NCBI GenBank assembly: GCA_021372515.1
Contig: JAJFUG010000057.1
Span: 1-64,000, forward strand
Reading direction: 5' to 3'
DNA: 64,000 bases
Source: a bacterium
Lineage (GTDB): Bacteria > Gemmatimonadota > Glassbacteria > GWA2-58-10
Shown here: positions 22,757 to 31,476 of the stretch, one piece after another
Layout: the number at the start of each line of letters is the position of its first letter
How positions within the stretch are numbered: position 1 is the stretch's first letter
The notes under the pieces: model-generated
The model's input: only the letters and a program-made list of their open reading frames with translations
The model's database searches: none
Told to the model about the DNA's origin: nothing
Program-made: the position numbers and the translations under genes

Positions 22757-25700
22757 GTGTAGACCCTTCCCCTGGCGCGCATCATCGCCATGATCTCTTC
22801 TCCGGCCAGCCGGGCCAACCGCTTCAGGTCAAGCTCGCTCGAGATGTTATTGCCGCTGATGTTCACCACCAGCCCTCCGCCCAGGTTGTCGCGGTGACGC
22901 GGGTCGCTGCGCGTCAGAACTTCCTCTCCGGCCAGGGCGCGGATGATCGTCTCTTGCCCGAGAACCCCCTCAACAACACCGCCCGTGTGATATTTCGACA
23001 GAACGTCTCTGAACTGAGTAAACATGTCCAGGTAGACATCGCCTACGTGCGGGATGTTTTTGAGGATCGCGTTGTAGTTTTTCGCAAGTTGCTGCCTCGC
23101 AAAGCTACCTTCGGTTTCGTCGAAGGTGGGGTAATTTCCCTGAGACGAAGACTGTGGTTCTGGCTGCTGTAAAGACACCGAGGGGAGGGTGTCTGTCGGG
23201 GTTGCTCCGGCGGCTCCGCTGACAGTATCCTCTGTCTGACTCTGGTGCTCATTGTAATTAGCCCCAGGCGTATTGCTCTGCGTCTCCCGGCCGGCCTCTA
23301 TCCTCGCGTTGAGTTCTGCCTGCCTCTTCTGGTAATTCGCCAGACCTCCGGCATTGACCCATGCCGCTTCCAGGCCCTTTGCGAAACTTTTGTAAGCCCC
23401 CATCTGGACACCCTGGGAGGCGTGAACAAAGAGGTTTTCGGTCACACCGGACCAGTTCCCGGCCTCGACGCTTTCGGCCATCGCCTTCAGGCTGACGAAG
23501 GTCGCGTAGGTGTCCAGGATGTTCTGATAATCGGCCCATCCGTGGAGAGTGTCATTGCCGACCCTGCTGACAATTCCGGCGAAGTCGGGATTATCGAGGT
23601 CACCTATCGCCTCGATATACCCCTTCTTCGTGCCGTTGAACAGACTGAGTGCGTTGTTGAGAGTATCGCTGGCCTTTTGTCTGCGTTCGGCGTCTCTCTG
23701 CCCCTTCCAGGTGAACGCCTTGAAAGCCGCAACAAGAGGCAGGGCAAGCCCAGCAGCAATAGGGGCGATGGCTGCAATCGTTCCGAGCACCCCTCCCGTA
23801 GCGCCACCAGCCCCGAGAGTGGCAACAACATCCGCTTCACCGGCAACTCCACCCAGGCCCGCTATCGTACCGGCAGTACCACCCGAGACTGCGAGCGTCC
23901 CAGCCGCCGCGCCCTCAGCAGTGAAAATCCCACCCAGTGACGCGGCGGCCCCTCCACCAGCCGCAGCCGCTGTCCCTCCGCTTACCGCGGCGGCCGTCCC
24001 TCCGCCGAGAACACTTTTGAGAGCGCCGCCGATGGAGTCGAAGAACCCGCCGCTGCCGCCGCCGAGCATTTTCCAGAAGGCATCCGCGATGCTCTTGAGT
24101 CCGTTCTGAATCCAGTTGTTCAGGCCGTCGGCCAGGGCTTTGATCAGGTTGTCCCGGATGTTCGTGCCGACCTGCGCGAAAGCGTCCTTCATATTGTCCA
24201 GGGCGCCCCGGAAGTTGCCGTGAAGGATGTCATCGATGAAATCGGTGCCGATTCCTTTCAGGGCATTGACCGCCGCGGTGCGAGCATCCACGAACGCCGA
24301 GTGGATATTGAACATCATCACCTTGAGCGGGCCGCCCTCCTTGATGATGCCGTTGGCGTAGGTCTGAAAATCGCCGCCCATGAGGGCAAGCTGCTCGGCG
24401 GTCTTGAGCTGCATGTCGGAAAGGTATCCGCCGTAGCGTTCCTTCAGGTCTCCGACAATGCTCTTGGACTGCGCCCCTTGCACTCCGGCTACGCGCGCGG
24501 CGTAACCCTCCCAGTCAAGGCCCATCTGGTAGAGCTTGGTCGCGGTGTCGTTGACCTGGCCGGCCAGGGCAGCGCCGTAACGCGCACGCATTTCGGAGTA
24601 GATGAAGCCGAACTCGTCGAGCTTGTTGTACTCGGCCTGGGTCGCGGCAATATCCGCATCCGCCTTGGCCTGAAGCTCGGCCTCGATCCTCTGACGTGTG
24701 GCGTCTTCCTTTTGTTTTTCGGCCTTCACCTTTTCGGCGGCCGCTTTTTTCTCTTCCTCCGCCTGCTTGCGCGCCAGGTCGGCGGCGCGGGCGATGTCTG
24801 CCTCAGTCTTGCGCTGACGCTCTGCTTCGGCTGCATCTTCCAGTTCTTTCTTTTTCGCAAATTCATCGCGTTTCACCTGAACAGCCGCCCATGCCGCGTC
24901 TTCCTCTGCCTTTTGTCGCTTGACATTGATTTCCTGCATCTGGGCTTCTTCTTTGGTCTGGAACGCCTTCGACATCTGATCCCACCAATCAGAAACCCAT
25001 TTCCCGAAAGTCTCGAATGTCGCTTTTAAGTCGTCCATATCGAACAGAAGCGCCGAGATCGCTGTCCCAACAGCCGCAATTGCAACCACTGCAATACCAA
25101 CGGGACCGGTTAAAGCTGCCCAAGTAGTGGTGGCTGCAACCTTTAATGCCGACAAAGAAGTAGTCACGCTGGTTGAAGTGAGACCGAACAACTTGAGACC
25201 AGAAACGATGTTCGGCAGCACCAGGAGCAGCGGGCCGATGACGGAGGCCAGGACGCCGAAGGCCGCTCCCAGGGTGGTAATAGCCGTGGCCAGCGTCGAG
25301 TGCTCTTTTGCCAAGTCCTTGACCCAGGAAACCATGCCCGTCAGCACCTTGACGAGCGCGTTCAGAGCCGGGACAAGAGTCTGGCCGATCACCTGGAGCA
25401 GTACTTTGAACGACTCCCGCAGCTGGTCGAGAGAGTGGCCGGCCTTGTTCACCCCTTCGGTCTGAGCGAGAAAGGCTTCCTCCGTGGCGCCCGCGGCCTT
25501 TCTCATCTCGCCGAGCTTCTTTTCGTAGTCGGCGGACTGCTTACCGGCCAGAGAGAGCGCCAAAGTCTGGCCCTCGATGGAACTGATGTAAAGCTGAAGC
25601 GGCTTGCCGCTGGCTTCCGCGGCCTGCTTGATGATCTCGATGGACCCCTTGAGTCCGTTGGCCTCCAGCATGGCCTTACCGTTCTCGTACCCCAGGCCCT

Positions 25701-26457
25701 TGATAAGGCCGGTCATGTCCTTGGTCGGAGACATCAGGGCTTGCAGAACGCCGCGCAGCTGTGTCGAGACTTCAGCCGCATTGCCGGTGACACCGGTCCC
25801 GGTGGCCATCACCGCGAAAAGCTCCTCCTGGCTCACCTTCAACTCGGAGGCCAACGGCACCACGCGCCCGATACTCGCGGCCAGTTCCGGGAAGGTGGTC
25901 TGACCGAGCTTGACCGTCTGGAACGACAGGTCGGAGACCTTCTTCACCGACTCTTCGGACACGTCGCCGTAGCCCTTGGTCACGGCAGAGAGCAGGTTGA
26001 TCGACTCGGTGGTGGTGGCAAGCCCGGCCGTGGCCGCTTTCGCGGAAGCCTCCAGGATCGCCACAGTGTCGCCGGTGTCGCCGAAGGCCGAGATGACCTG
26101 ATAGGCCCCCTGGGTCAGGTCGGTGGTGCTCTTGCCGGTCTTGATCGCCATGTCCTGGATGGCGTCCCGAAGCTCCTCGATGCGCTTCGTGTTCCCCGGG
26201 ATGAGAGTCTGGACGTTACCGAGTTCACGGTTGAAATCGACGGCCGCCTTCGATGCACCGCCCAGGGCAACGCTCAGCGTCGCCCCGACGGTGGTCATGA
26301 TTGCCCCGACTTCGCGCAGGTTCTTCTTGTTCTTCTCGATGCTGTAGACCATCGCATCGAAAGAAGTCGCGCCCTCTTTGTTCTTCTTGATGAAGGTCTC
26401 GTAGTCCGCGGTCAGCTTGACCACCAGATTCCGAGCCACAAGGTCTTTTGAAGCCAT
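22753..26457 (-). CDS. tail tape measure protein (TP901 type)
   Basis: A 1234-residue protein, the longest phage gene. Residues 80-380 match the TP901 core (MAIKTGKSTTDLTQGAYQVI, LLSAVTKGYGDVSEESVKKVSDLSF, FPELAASIGRVVPLASELKVS). Hydrophobic segments lie near 380-470, a long coiled coil near 490-610, and a Gly/Ala-rich stretch near 820-920. The length suggests a tail near 180 nm by the usual 1.5 Angstrom per residue rule (inference). It determines tail length and helps DNA ejection. Confidence 0.93.
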   Translation of the reverse strand: MASKDLVARNLVVKLTADYETFIKKNKEGATSFDAMVYSIEKNKKNLREVGAIMTTVGATLSVALGGASKAAVDFNRELGNVQTLIPGNTKRIEELRDAIQDMAIKTGKSTTDLTQGAYQVISAFGDTGDTVAILEASAKAATAGLATTTESINLLSAVTKGYGDVSEESVKKVSDLSFQTVKLGQTTFPELAASIGRVVPLASELKVSQEELFAVMATGTGVTGNAAEVSTQLRGVLQALMSPTKDMTGLIKGLGYENGKAMLEANGLKGSIEIIKQAAEASGKPLQLYISSIEGQTLALSLAGKQSADYEKKLGEMRKAAGATEEAFLAQTEGVNKAGHSLDQLRESFKVLLQVIGQTLVPALNALVKVLTGMVSWVKDLAKEHSTLATAITTLGAAFGVLASVIGPLLLVLPNIVSGLKLFGLTSTSVTTSLSALKVAATTTWAALTGPVGIAVVAIAAVGTAISALLFDMDDLKATFETFGKWVSDWWDQMSKAFQTKEEAQMQEINVKRQKAEEDAAWAAVQVKRDEFAKKKELEDAAEAERQRKTEADIARAADLARKQAEEEKKAAAEKVKAEKQKEDATRQRIEAELQAKADADIAATQAEYNKLDEFGFIYSEMRARYGAALAGQVNDTATKLYQMGLDWEGYAARVAGVQGAQSKSIVGDLKERYGGYLSDMQLKTAEQLALMGGDFQTYANGIIKEGGPLKVMMFNIHSAFVDARTAAVNALKGIGTDFIDDILHGNFRGALDNMKDAFAQVGTNIRDNLIKALADGLNNWIQNGLKSIADAFWKMLGGGSGGFFDSIGGALKSVLGGGTAAAVSGGTAAAAGGGAAASLGGIFTAEGAAAGTLAVSGGTAGTIAGLGGVAGEADVVATLGAGGATGGVLGTIAAIAPIAAGLALPLVAAFKAFTWKGQRDAERRQKASDTLNNALSLFNGTKKGYIEAIGDLDNPDFAGIVSRVGNDTLHGWADYQNILDTYATFVSLKAMAESVEAGNWSGVTENLFVHASQGVQMGAYKSFAKGLEAAWVNAGGLANYQKRQAELNARIEAGRETQSNTPGANYNEHQSQTEDTVSGAAGATPTDTLPSVSLQQPEPQSSSQGNYPTFDETEGSFARQQLAKNYNAILKNIPHVGDVYLDMFTQFRDVLSKYHTGGVVEGVLGQETIIRALAGEEVLTRSDPRHRDNLGGGLVVNISGNNISSELDLKRLARLAGEEIMAMMRARGRVYT

Positions 26458-26464
26458 CGATCAC

Positions 26465-26692
26465 TCAGTTCCGAGAAGGTGTCATTCCCATATTGAAAGC
26501 CTTCAATGCCGCTATGCCGGACTTGCGTTGCCGGATGGCGTCGTCGATGTCCGCCGGCTCGCCGCGTTCGTGGCGGTCGGCGATGACCGACACTGCGATA
26601 TCGAGGTCAAGCGCCAGCAGCCGGTTCCTCACCCCCAGCATCGTTGACGGTCTCTGTCCGTACCTCTGCGCCGTCCGGTCGAGGGCCAGCAC
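26465..26692 (-). CDS. tail assembly chaperone, second frame
   Basis: A 75-codon frame from GTG 26692 overlapping the preceding chaperone gene by 86 bases in a shifted frame (+1 or -2). It ends just before the tape measure. This is the place of lambda T, made as a frameshift extension of G. The product (LALDLDIAVSVIADRHERGE, IAALKAFNMGMTPSRN) is helical. Independent start at GTG cannot be excluded. Confidence 0.55.
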   Translation of the reverse strand: MLALDRTAQRYGQRPSTMLGVRNRLLALDLDIAVSVIADRHERGEPADIDDAIRQRKSGIAALKAFNMGMTPSRN

Positions 26693-27137
26693 CAGGCTTT
26701 TGTTTCGGATGAAAGGGAAGCATCTCTATGGCTCCCTCCTTCACCGCCGCCCGGAAGATCACGGCCAGGTCTTCGAAATCGATCAGCGTCACATCCCCCG
26801 CTTCCTCGCCAACTGGCTGGAACGACAGCCGCGGCTCGACCACTGCCGCGACCGCCGTCTTCCGGAACAGAGTCAGCATGTCCTCGATCTGCTTTTCCGT
26901 CACCCGCGCCCAGGCGAAGTTGACGTCTTTCGGGTCGACCGGCTGCAGGAACGTGTTGGCCGATTTGAGGACTTCCCCCACGAGCGACATCGGGATGTGG
27001 CCGGTCGAGGCCAGGTCGAAAAGGCTCATCACCTTGACCTTGACCACGGCTCCGGAAGGCAGTTCGACGGTCTTGATCTGCTGGTTCTTCCGGGTCCACT
27101 CCGCCGCCGTGGTGATTCTCTCTTTCTTCTGTCTCAA
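26607..27137 (-). CDS. tail assembly chaperone (G-like)
   Basis: A 176-residue protein before the tape measure: VELPSGAVVKVKVMSLFDLASTGHIPMSLV, WARVTEKQIEDMLTLFRKTAVAAVVEPRLSF. Position, length and the overlapping downstream frame identify it as the G-type chaperone. The last part of the message contains CTG GGG GTG (shifted frame) over GCT GGG GGT (own frame), a G run where slippage could occur. Confidence 0.7.
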   Translation of the reverse strand: MRQKKERITTAAEWTRKNQQIKTVELPSGAVVKVKVMSLFDLASTGHIPMSLVGEVLKSANTFLQPVDPKDVNFAWARVTEKQIEDMLTLFRKTAVAAVVEPRLSFQPVGEEAGDVTLIDFEDLAVIFRAAVKEGAIEMLPFHPKQKPGAGPRPDGAEVRTETVNDAGGEEPAAGA

Positions 27138-27172
27138 GTCATCCTCCTGTTGAGGTTGCGCTCAGGCCGTGG

Positions 27173-27709
27173 TTACGCGGCGCTCACGTCGCCCAGGACG
27201 AACAGCTGCTTGCCGGCCGCCTTGGTCGTGTCCATCATGCCGTGGAACTCCACCGGCACGACCTTGATGTCGTCCAGGCTGTAGGTTTTGCTGAACTGCG
27301 GGCGCGGGAATGCCTTGTATACGGTGATCTTCTCGTTGGCATCGTCCGACAGCGTCCCGGCTCCATCCGCGCAGGGAGTAAGCACCAGCTCGCCCGCCGC
27401 GTCGAAGGACACCTGCTTGCCGCCGAACTCGACCTTGATTTTCTGGCCGTCCACCGTCTTGGTGCCGGTCGGGAACAGATCGGCCAGTTTGGACAGCGCG
27501 GCCTCGGCCATCGGCACCGTGACCACGATCCGCTCGCTCTGGACTTTGTTGTCCACCAGAAGAGGACTCTGGTCGACCTCGATGTCCTTCCAGTTCGTCG
27601 CGTAATCCACCTTGACCCCGCCCTTGGTGAAGCCGAGGTCCACCCCCTTGAAAGTGACCTGGCAGGGGCCGTACTCGAAGTTCAAACGATCTCCTTGCAT
27701 CTGAGACAT
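27173..27709 (-). CDS. major tail tube protein
   Basis: A 178-residue protein with the tube-subunit pattern: LNFEYGPCQVTFKGVDLGFTKGGVKVDY, then ERIVVTVPMAEAALSKLADLFPTG and TYSLDDIKVVPVEFHGMMD. The first strands mark the family of tail tube proteins that begin by introducing their own offset. It lies between the connector genes and the chaperones. Confidence 0.8.
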   Translation of the reverse strand: MSQMQGDRLNFEYGPCQVTFKGVDLGFTKGGVKVDYATNWKDIEVDQSPLLVDNKVQSERIVVTVPMAEAALSKLADLFPTGTKTVDGQKIKVEFGGKQVSFDAAGELVLTPCADGAGTLSDDANEKITVYKAFPRPQFSKTYSLDDIKVVPVEFHGMMDTTKAAGKQLFVLGDVSAA

Positions 27710-27710
27710 C

Positions 27711-28163
27711 TCAGGCTCCTTTCTTTCCGAAGAGTTTCGCCGCGATCATTCCAACGACCGCGTCTGTCGATTTGTCCAAGCCCGTCCGCATGAATGGCCG
27801 GGCCTTGATTCTCGTGAATCCTTCCTCGTCCTCGGTGCCGTACTCGAGGAAGATCGGGTAGGGTGCTCCCTTGTTCTCCTTGCCCTTCTCCTTTCGCCTG
27901 GTGCGCGCCTCGCTCACCACGGCGGTTTCAATGTAGCCCTCACCTTTGCCGACATATTTGCTGGCCTGGGTCTTCTCCAGAAGCTGGCCGCTGTGCTGCT
28001 CGACGAGCTTCGGTATCTCGGCCCGGATGTTCTCGGCGGTGAGTTCAGCCGCATCCAGCATCACGTCCTGGAACTCCGGCGAATCGCCGATCAGGCTCAT
28101 CTCCACCAGTTCGGCCAGGAGGCCCTCGACTCCCTCGATGTCCAGCCCGATCTCGTCAGCCAT
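27711..28163 (-). CDS. HK97 gp10-like tail completion protein
   Basis: A 150-residue protein: VMLDAAELTAENIRAEIPKLVEQHSG and PYPIFLEYGTEDEEGFTRIKARPFMRTGLDKS are the gp10 signature. It joins the head-tail interface. I chose ATG 28163, two bases after the preceding stop; the longer frame would be nonsense. Confidence 0.8.
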   Translation of the reverse strand: MADEIGLDIEGVEGLLAELVEMSLIGDSPEFQDVMLDAAELTAENIRAEIPKLVEQHSGQLLEKTQASKYVGKGEGYIETAVVSEARTRRKEKGKENKGAPYPIFLEYGTEDEEGFTRIKARPFMRTGLDKSTDAVVGMIAAKLFGKKGA

Positions 28164-28165
28164 CG

Positions 28166-28573
28166 TCAGCCTCGCCGCAGGTCCATCTCGTAGGTGCAGA
28201 TGTAGCGCACCAGGTCGTTGTTCTCCGAGTCGAGGGGTATCGGCCCGCTCGACCGCTGGCAGCCCAGGCAGAAGACTTCCGCGTTGAGCGCCTTCCGGCA
28301 AAGCCCATCCAGCAGAGTGTCCAGGTTCTGCATCAGCCGCAGGGCATCCGGCCAGTGCTCATGCCGGGCCCACACGTCCACCGAGGCAAGGTCGCGGTCA
28401 GGCAGGTCGGCGTCACCGTTACCACCCACGCGCGCGATCATCACGGCCACCGGCTTGCACCCCTGCGGAAACCGCCCTCGATACACCGGGACTTCGGCGT
28501 TGCCATGCCCCACGACCCGCACCATGTTCTGGAGCAGGTAGTCGGAGAGAGCGGTTTCCACGTCAAGGATCAT
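28166..28573 (-). CDS. tail terminator / completion protein (DUF3168-like place)
   Basis: A 135-residue protein: ALSDYLLQNMVRVVGHGNAEVPVYRGRFPQG, DLPDRDLASVDVWARHEHWPDALRLMQNLDTLLDG. The 'L.D.L' helix after a beta strand with a wide sheet is typical of tail terminators. It is placed between the duplicate-domain proteins and the gp10-like gene. Confidence 0.65.
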   Translation of the reverse strand: MILDVETALSDYLLQNMVRVVGHGNAEVPVYRGRFPQGCKPVAVMIARVGGNGDADLPDRDLASVDVWARHEHWPDALRLMQNLDTLLDGLCRKALNAEVFCLGCQRSSGPIPLDSENNDLVRYICTYEMDLRRG

Positions 28574-28580
28574 GGCTGCC

Positions 28581-29678
28581 TCACGAGGTCTTCTTGTACA
28601 CGATGACGAAGGTCAGGCCCTTCACCGTGGGCGCCGTGCCGTTGCAGACGTACTCGGCCTGCAGCTGGCCGGTCGAGGTGATTGCCGCGTACTTCTCGTT
28701 CACCTCGCCCATGTCGTAGAGCATACCCTTCACCATGTCCTGGCCGCCGCCGTTCGGCCCGTTCACGAAGCCGTCCACGATGACGTTGCCGCTGCCGTCC
28801 TTCACCAGCACCTGAGTGAAGTCGGTGTCGCTGTCGGCGGCCACGGTCTCGGTCTGGCCGAAGAAGACCTTCTTCACCTCGATGTCGCAGTGCGGTTGCA
28901 GGAGCGGACTCTTCTTCGCCCCGCCGTCCGCGTCGGCGATGTCGCCCACGTTGAGCACGGCGTAGTGGTACTGGTCTGGCGCGGACCCGCTGATCTTACC
29001 GTCCACGTCCACGTTGAAGGTCTCTTTGCCGCGGTACCGGACACTCAGGTGATCGCGCTTCTCGTGGTCGGACTCGATCAGGCCGTCCGTCCCGGCGTCT
29101 CCGGCGATGAAGCGGAAGACGTTGTCCTCGGGGTCACCGCTGGCCGGCCTGGGCTGGTCGATCTCGAAGGTGATCGAGACCACCACGCCGGAGAGGGCCA
29201 CCCCGTTGCCTGTCTTGGTGAGCTTCAGGTACAGACTCTGCCCGGCGGCCAGCTTCTTGAGCGTGGCGTCCAGGCCGGAGAAGTCGCGCGGGACGTGCTT
29301 GCTGAAGCCCTGGGTGGCCGTGCTCAGCGTGGCGACCGGCGTCGAGGACTGCGAGTTGTAGACCCCGATGGTCTGATAGTGCGAGGCGTTGGCCGCGACC
29401 GTTGTATCCGTTCCGACGGATATGTTGGTGATCGTCAGGTCGTGCAGCCCACGCAGCAGCGGCAGACTGAGAAGATCGCTGTCGGCGGCCAGATCGCCCA
29501 GGGGGACCGGGACGTAACGCTTCGCCCAGCCGGACACGGTCCGGATGAAGCCGTCCCTTGTCAGGGCGATCTTCTCTTCTCCGTTCCGGTAGTGAGCGAA
29601 AACGTCACGGTCGTTGTGCACGTCGATCACGGCGGCCGGGTCGTTCCCCAGGAAGTTTTCGAATTTCAGTGCAGGCAT
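28581..29678 (-). CDS. tandem beta-domain virion protein
   Basis: A 365-residue protein made of an N-terminal part and two similar beta domains. The first (about residues 50-170: VPVPLGDLAADSDLLSLPLLRG, KLAAGQSLYLKLTKTGNGVALSGVVVSITFEID) is clearly related to the next upstream protein (VPVPYGDVVADSDLI, LAAGDYLYAAFTKTAGGLALSGLTFEIEY). It sits between connector and tail genes and may decorate the head-tail neck or the capsid. Function unknown. Confidence 0.6.
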   Translation of the reverse strand: MPALKFENFLGNDPAAVIDVHNDRDVFAHYRNGEEKIALTRDGFIRTVSGWAKRYVPVPLGDLAADSDLLSLPLLRGLHDLTITNISVGTDTTVAANASHYQTIGVYNSQSSTPVATLSTATQGFSKHVPRDFSGLDATLKKLAAGQSLYLKLTKTGNGVALSGVVVSITFEIDQPRPASGDPEDNVFRFIAGDAGTDGLIESDHEKRDHLSVRYRGKETFNVDVDGKISGSAPDQYHYAVLNVGDIADADGGAKKSPLLQPHCDIEVKKVFFGQTETVAADSDTDFTQVLVKDGSGNVIVDGFVNGPNGGGQDMVKGMLYDMGEVNEKYAAITSTGQLQAEYVCNGTAPTVKGLTFVIVYKKTS

Positions 29679-29711
29679 CTCTTTCTACCTCCTTGACCTT
29701 TCAGGCCGATG

Positions 29712-30257
29712 TCACTCGGCGTGCTGGTACTCGATCTCGAACGTCAGGCCGGACAGAGCCAAGCCCCCCGCCGTCTTGGTGAAGGCGGCGTAGAGATAAT
29801 CCCCGGCGGCGAGCGTGGCGTTGGTGATCGCGCCCATGTCCGTCCAGATGTTTTGCGCCAGGCCGGGATTCTCGGCCGGAGTCTGATACTCGGCCACCGT
29901 CGCCCCGTCCGAACCGCGCTTGACCGTGATGGTCTGACGGTTGGTCGTGCCGTCCGCCGTGGCCGTGTCCACCGCCAGCTTGATCCCGGTGATGGTCACG
30001 CCCTTGACGAACTTGTTCAGGAACGGCTCGATCAGGTCCGAGTCAGCCACCACGTCGCCGTAGGGGACCGGCACTTTCCGCTTGGCGTCGCCGCCGCCGG
30101 GGTCCGGCAGGCCGTTCTTGTCCACCGAGAAGACTTCCGCGCCGCCTTTCTTGAAGACGATGAAGTCACGGTCGGCACCGGCACCGGCCCCCTGGTCGGA
30201 GCGGATCACCGGCCCGGACCCCACCGGCGCGACAAGTTTCAGGTTCGATACGTTCAT
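29712..30257 (-). CDS. beta-domain virion protein, paralogue of the next gene
   Basis: A 181-residue protein with N-terminal part FIVFKKGGAEVFSVDKNGL and one copy of the domain described for 28581-29678. The two genes lie in tandem, indicating duplication. ATG 30257 overlaps the stop of the 56-residue gene (ATGA). Confidence 0.6.
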   Translation of the reverse strand: MNVSNLKLVAPVGSGPVIRSDQGAGAGADRDFIVFKKGGAEVFSVDKNGLPDPGGGDAKRKVPVPYGDVVADSDLIEPFLNKFVKGVTITGIKLAVDTATADGTTNRQTITVKRGSDGATVAEYQTPAENPGLAQNIWTDMGAITNATLAAGDYLYAAFTKTAGGLALSGLTFEIEYQHAE

Positions 30258-30424
30258 CCCTTCCTCTCCTTTCGCTTCTTCGATTTCTCGGACTGGACTC
30301 GCTTCTCGCGGTCCAGCCGGGCAGCCTCGGCCGCCACCAGAGGATTGGCGCGAGCTTCCGCCTCATCGCGTCCGGTCAGCCTTCCGGCAGCCAGGGCTTC
30401 AGCTGATCGTAACCGGCTCTTCAT
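30254..30424 (-). CDS. small basic helical protein, 56 residues
   Basis: ATG 30424 follows AAGGAGA by 7 bases; the stop overlaps the next start as ATGA. The product (SRLRSAEALAAGRLTGRDEA, then a Lys/Arg/Glu-rich tail) is helical and basic. It could be a scaffold or neck adaptor. No family is recognised, but the ribosome site and coupling make it a likely gene. Confidence 0.6.
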   Translation of the reverse strand: MKSRLRSAEALAAGRLTGRDEAEARANPLVAAEAARLDREKRVQSEKSKKRKERKG

Positions 30425-30752
30425 CGTAGGGTCTCCTTCTCACGGCTTGAATCCGATAGTAGGCCGTTCGGCCTGTCAGGAAGTCCGTCAACGGCTCATA
30501 CGCGATGATCTCGTATTCGTACCCCTGGTAGATCAGCCGGTCCTCGATTGGCACATCCTCGTGCATCCAGAACTCACCATCGATGATCACTTCCTTGCCA
30601 GTCTGGTCTTTTACCACTCGGCCAGCGGACGGGACAAACACACAGGGCAGGGCCGGAAGCTGCATTTCGAACGAATATTCGCCGTGAGCATTCGGCATCT
30701 CAGACCGGCGAAGCCGGATACAGTTGAACACCATCAAGCTTTCCAGCATCAA
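30399..30752 (-). CDS. head closure / stopper-like protein
   Basis: A 117-residue protein: VVKDQTGKEVIIDGEFWMHEDVPIEDRLIYQGYEYEIIAYEPL, a beta barrel of the kind used as head closure. The start overlaps the connector stop by four bases. Position after the gp6-like connector supports the call. Confidence 0.6.
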   Translation of the reverse strand: MMLESLMVFNCIRLRRSEMPNAHGEYSFEMQLPALPCVFVPSAGRVVKDQTGKEVIIDGEFWMHEDVPIEDRLIYQGYEYEIIAYEPLTDFLTGRTAYYRIQAVRRRPYDEEPVTIS

Positions 30753-31264
30753 ATCCCCCGCGGCGTGGGTATCAGAGACAGATAGAACGGAATGCCGGTG
30801 CCGTACTCGATATCCACTCCACCTTGCCCGCCGAAGTTGACTGTCTTGACCATCATCGGATTACGAGCCAGATACAGAGCTATTGTCGCCTCGACCATGC
30901 GTATCAGACCGCACGCCTCATGCTCGGAGTCGTATCCGTATTTGTAGGCGCACTCGATGTTGTCCTGGCCTTTCGGCAGGCCGTTGAACACCATCACTCG
31001 GCCGATGTCCTTCGACACTTGGAAGTCCTCTCCCTCTGTCTGAGCAACCCCGTCGATCATCAGCGATGTGATCTCGATCACCGGAAAGCGGATGAAAAAC
31101 GAATCCGACTCTCCGTCGCCGGAAAGCCTATCCGTGCGGACGGTCTCTTCCCAGCGGAACTCGCTGTGATTGTCGATCATCGACCTGGCCGCATTGAGGT
31201 TTTCTTGACTTACTTCAATGCCGCCGAGCAGAGTCTTTGCCGATTCGAGAGAGTTGTAGGACAC
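30749..31264 (-). CDS. head-tail connector (gp6-like)
   Basis: A 171-residue protein. SLESAKTLLGGIEVSQENLNAARSMIDNHSEFRWE and CGLIRMVEATIALYLARNP form the helical bundle of gp6-type connectors, separated by a beta hairpin. It attaches under the portal. Confidence 0.7.
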   Translation of the reverse strand: MSYNSLESAKTLLGGIEVSQENLNAARSMIDNHSEFRWEETVRTDRLSGDGESDSFFIRFPVIEITSLMIDGVAQTEGEDFQVSKDIGRVMVFNGLPKGQDNIECAYKYGYDSEHEACGLIRMVEATIALYLARNPMMVKTVNFGGQGGVDIEYGTGIPFYLSLIPTPRGI

Positions 31265-31270
31265 GGCATC

Positions 31271-31468
31271 CTATCCTTTTTTTTTGCCTGGCGCTTTGCC
31301 GGTCTGCCTGGCCGCGTTTTCCGGCGCCACCAATGCGACAGTCTCGACCTTCTCGGCATGGCCGCCGTCGATCAGCGTCTTGGCCGTCGCCGGGTCGACT
31401 TCGACCATCTTGCCGGCAGGGCAGTTATAACGAGGGCCCGCCAGTGTAGTTCTCATCCGAATCAACAC
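31271..31468 (-). CDS. small head-module protein
   Basis: A 65-residue protein from GTG 31468, preceded by AGGAGG. MRTTLAGPRYNCPAGKMVEVDPATAKTLIDGGHAEKVE resembles short capsid-neighbour proteins seen in many HK97-type phages (DUF-type, unknown), ending in a basic tail GKAPGKKKG. Confidence 0.6.
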   Translation of the reverse strand: MLIRMRTTLAGPRYNCPAGKMVEVDPATAKTLIDGGHAEKVETVALVAPENAARQTGKAPGKKKG

Positions 31469-31476
31469 GATGCCTC

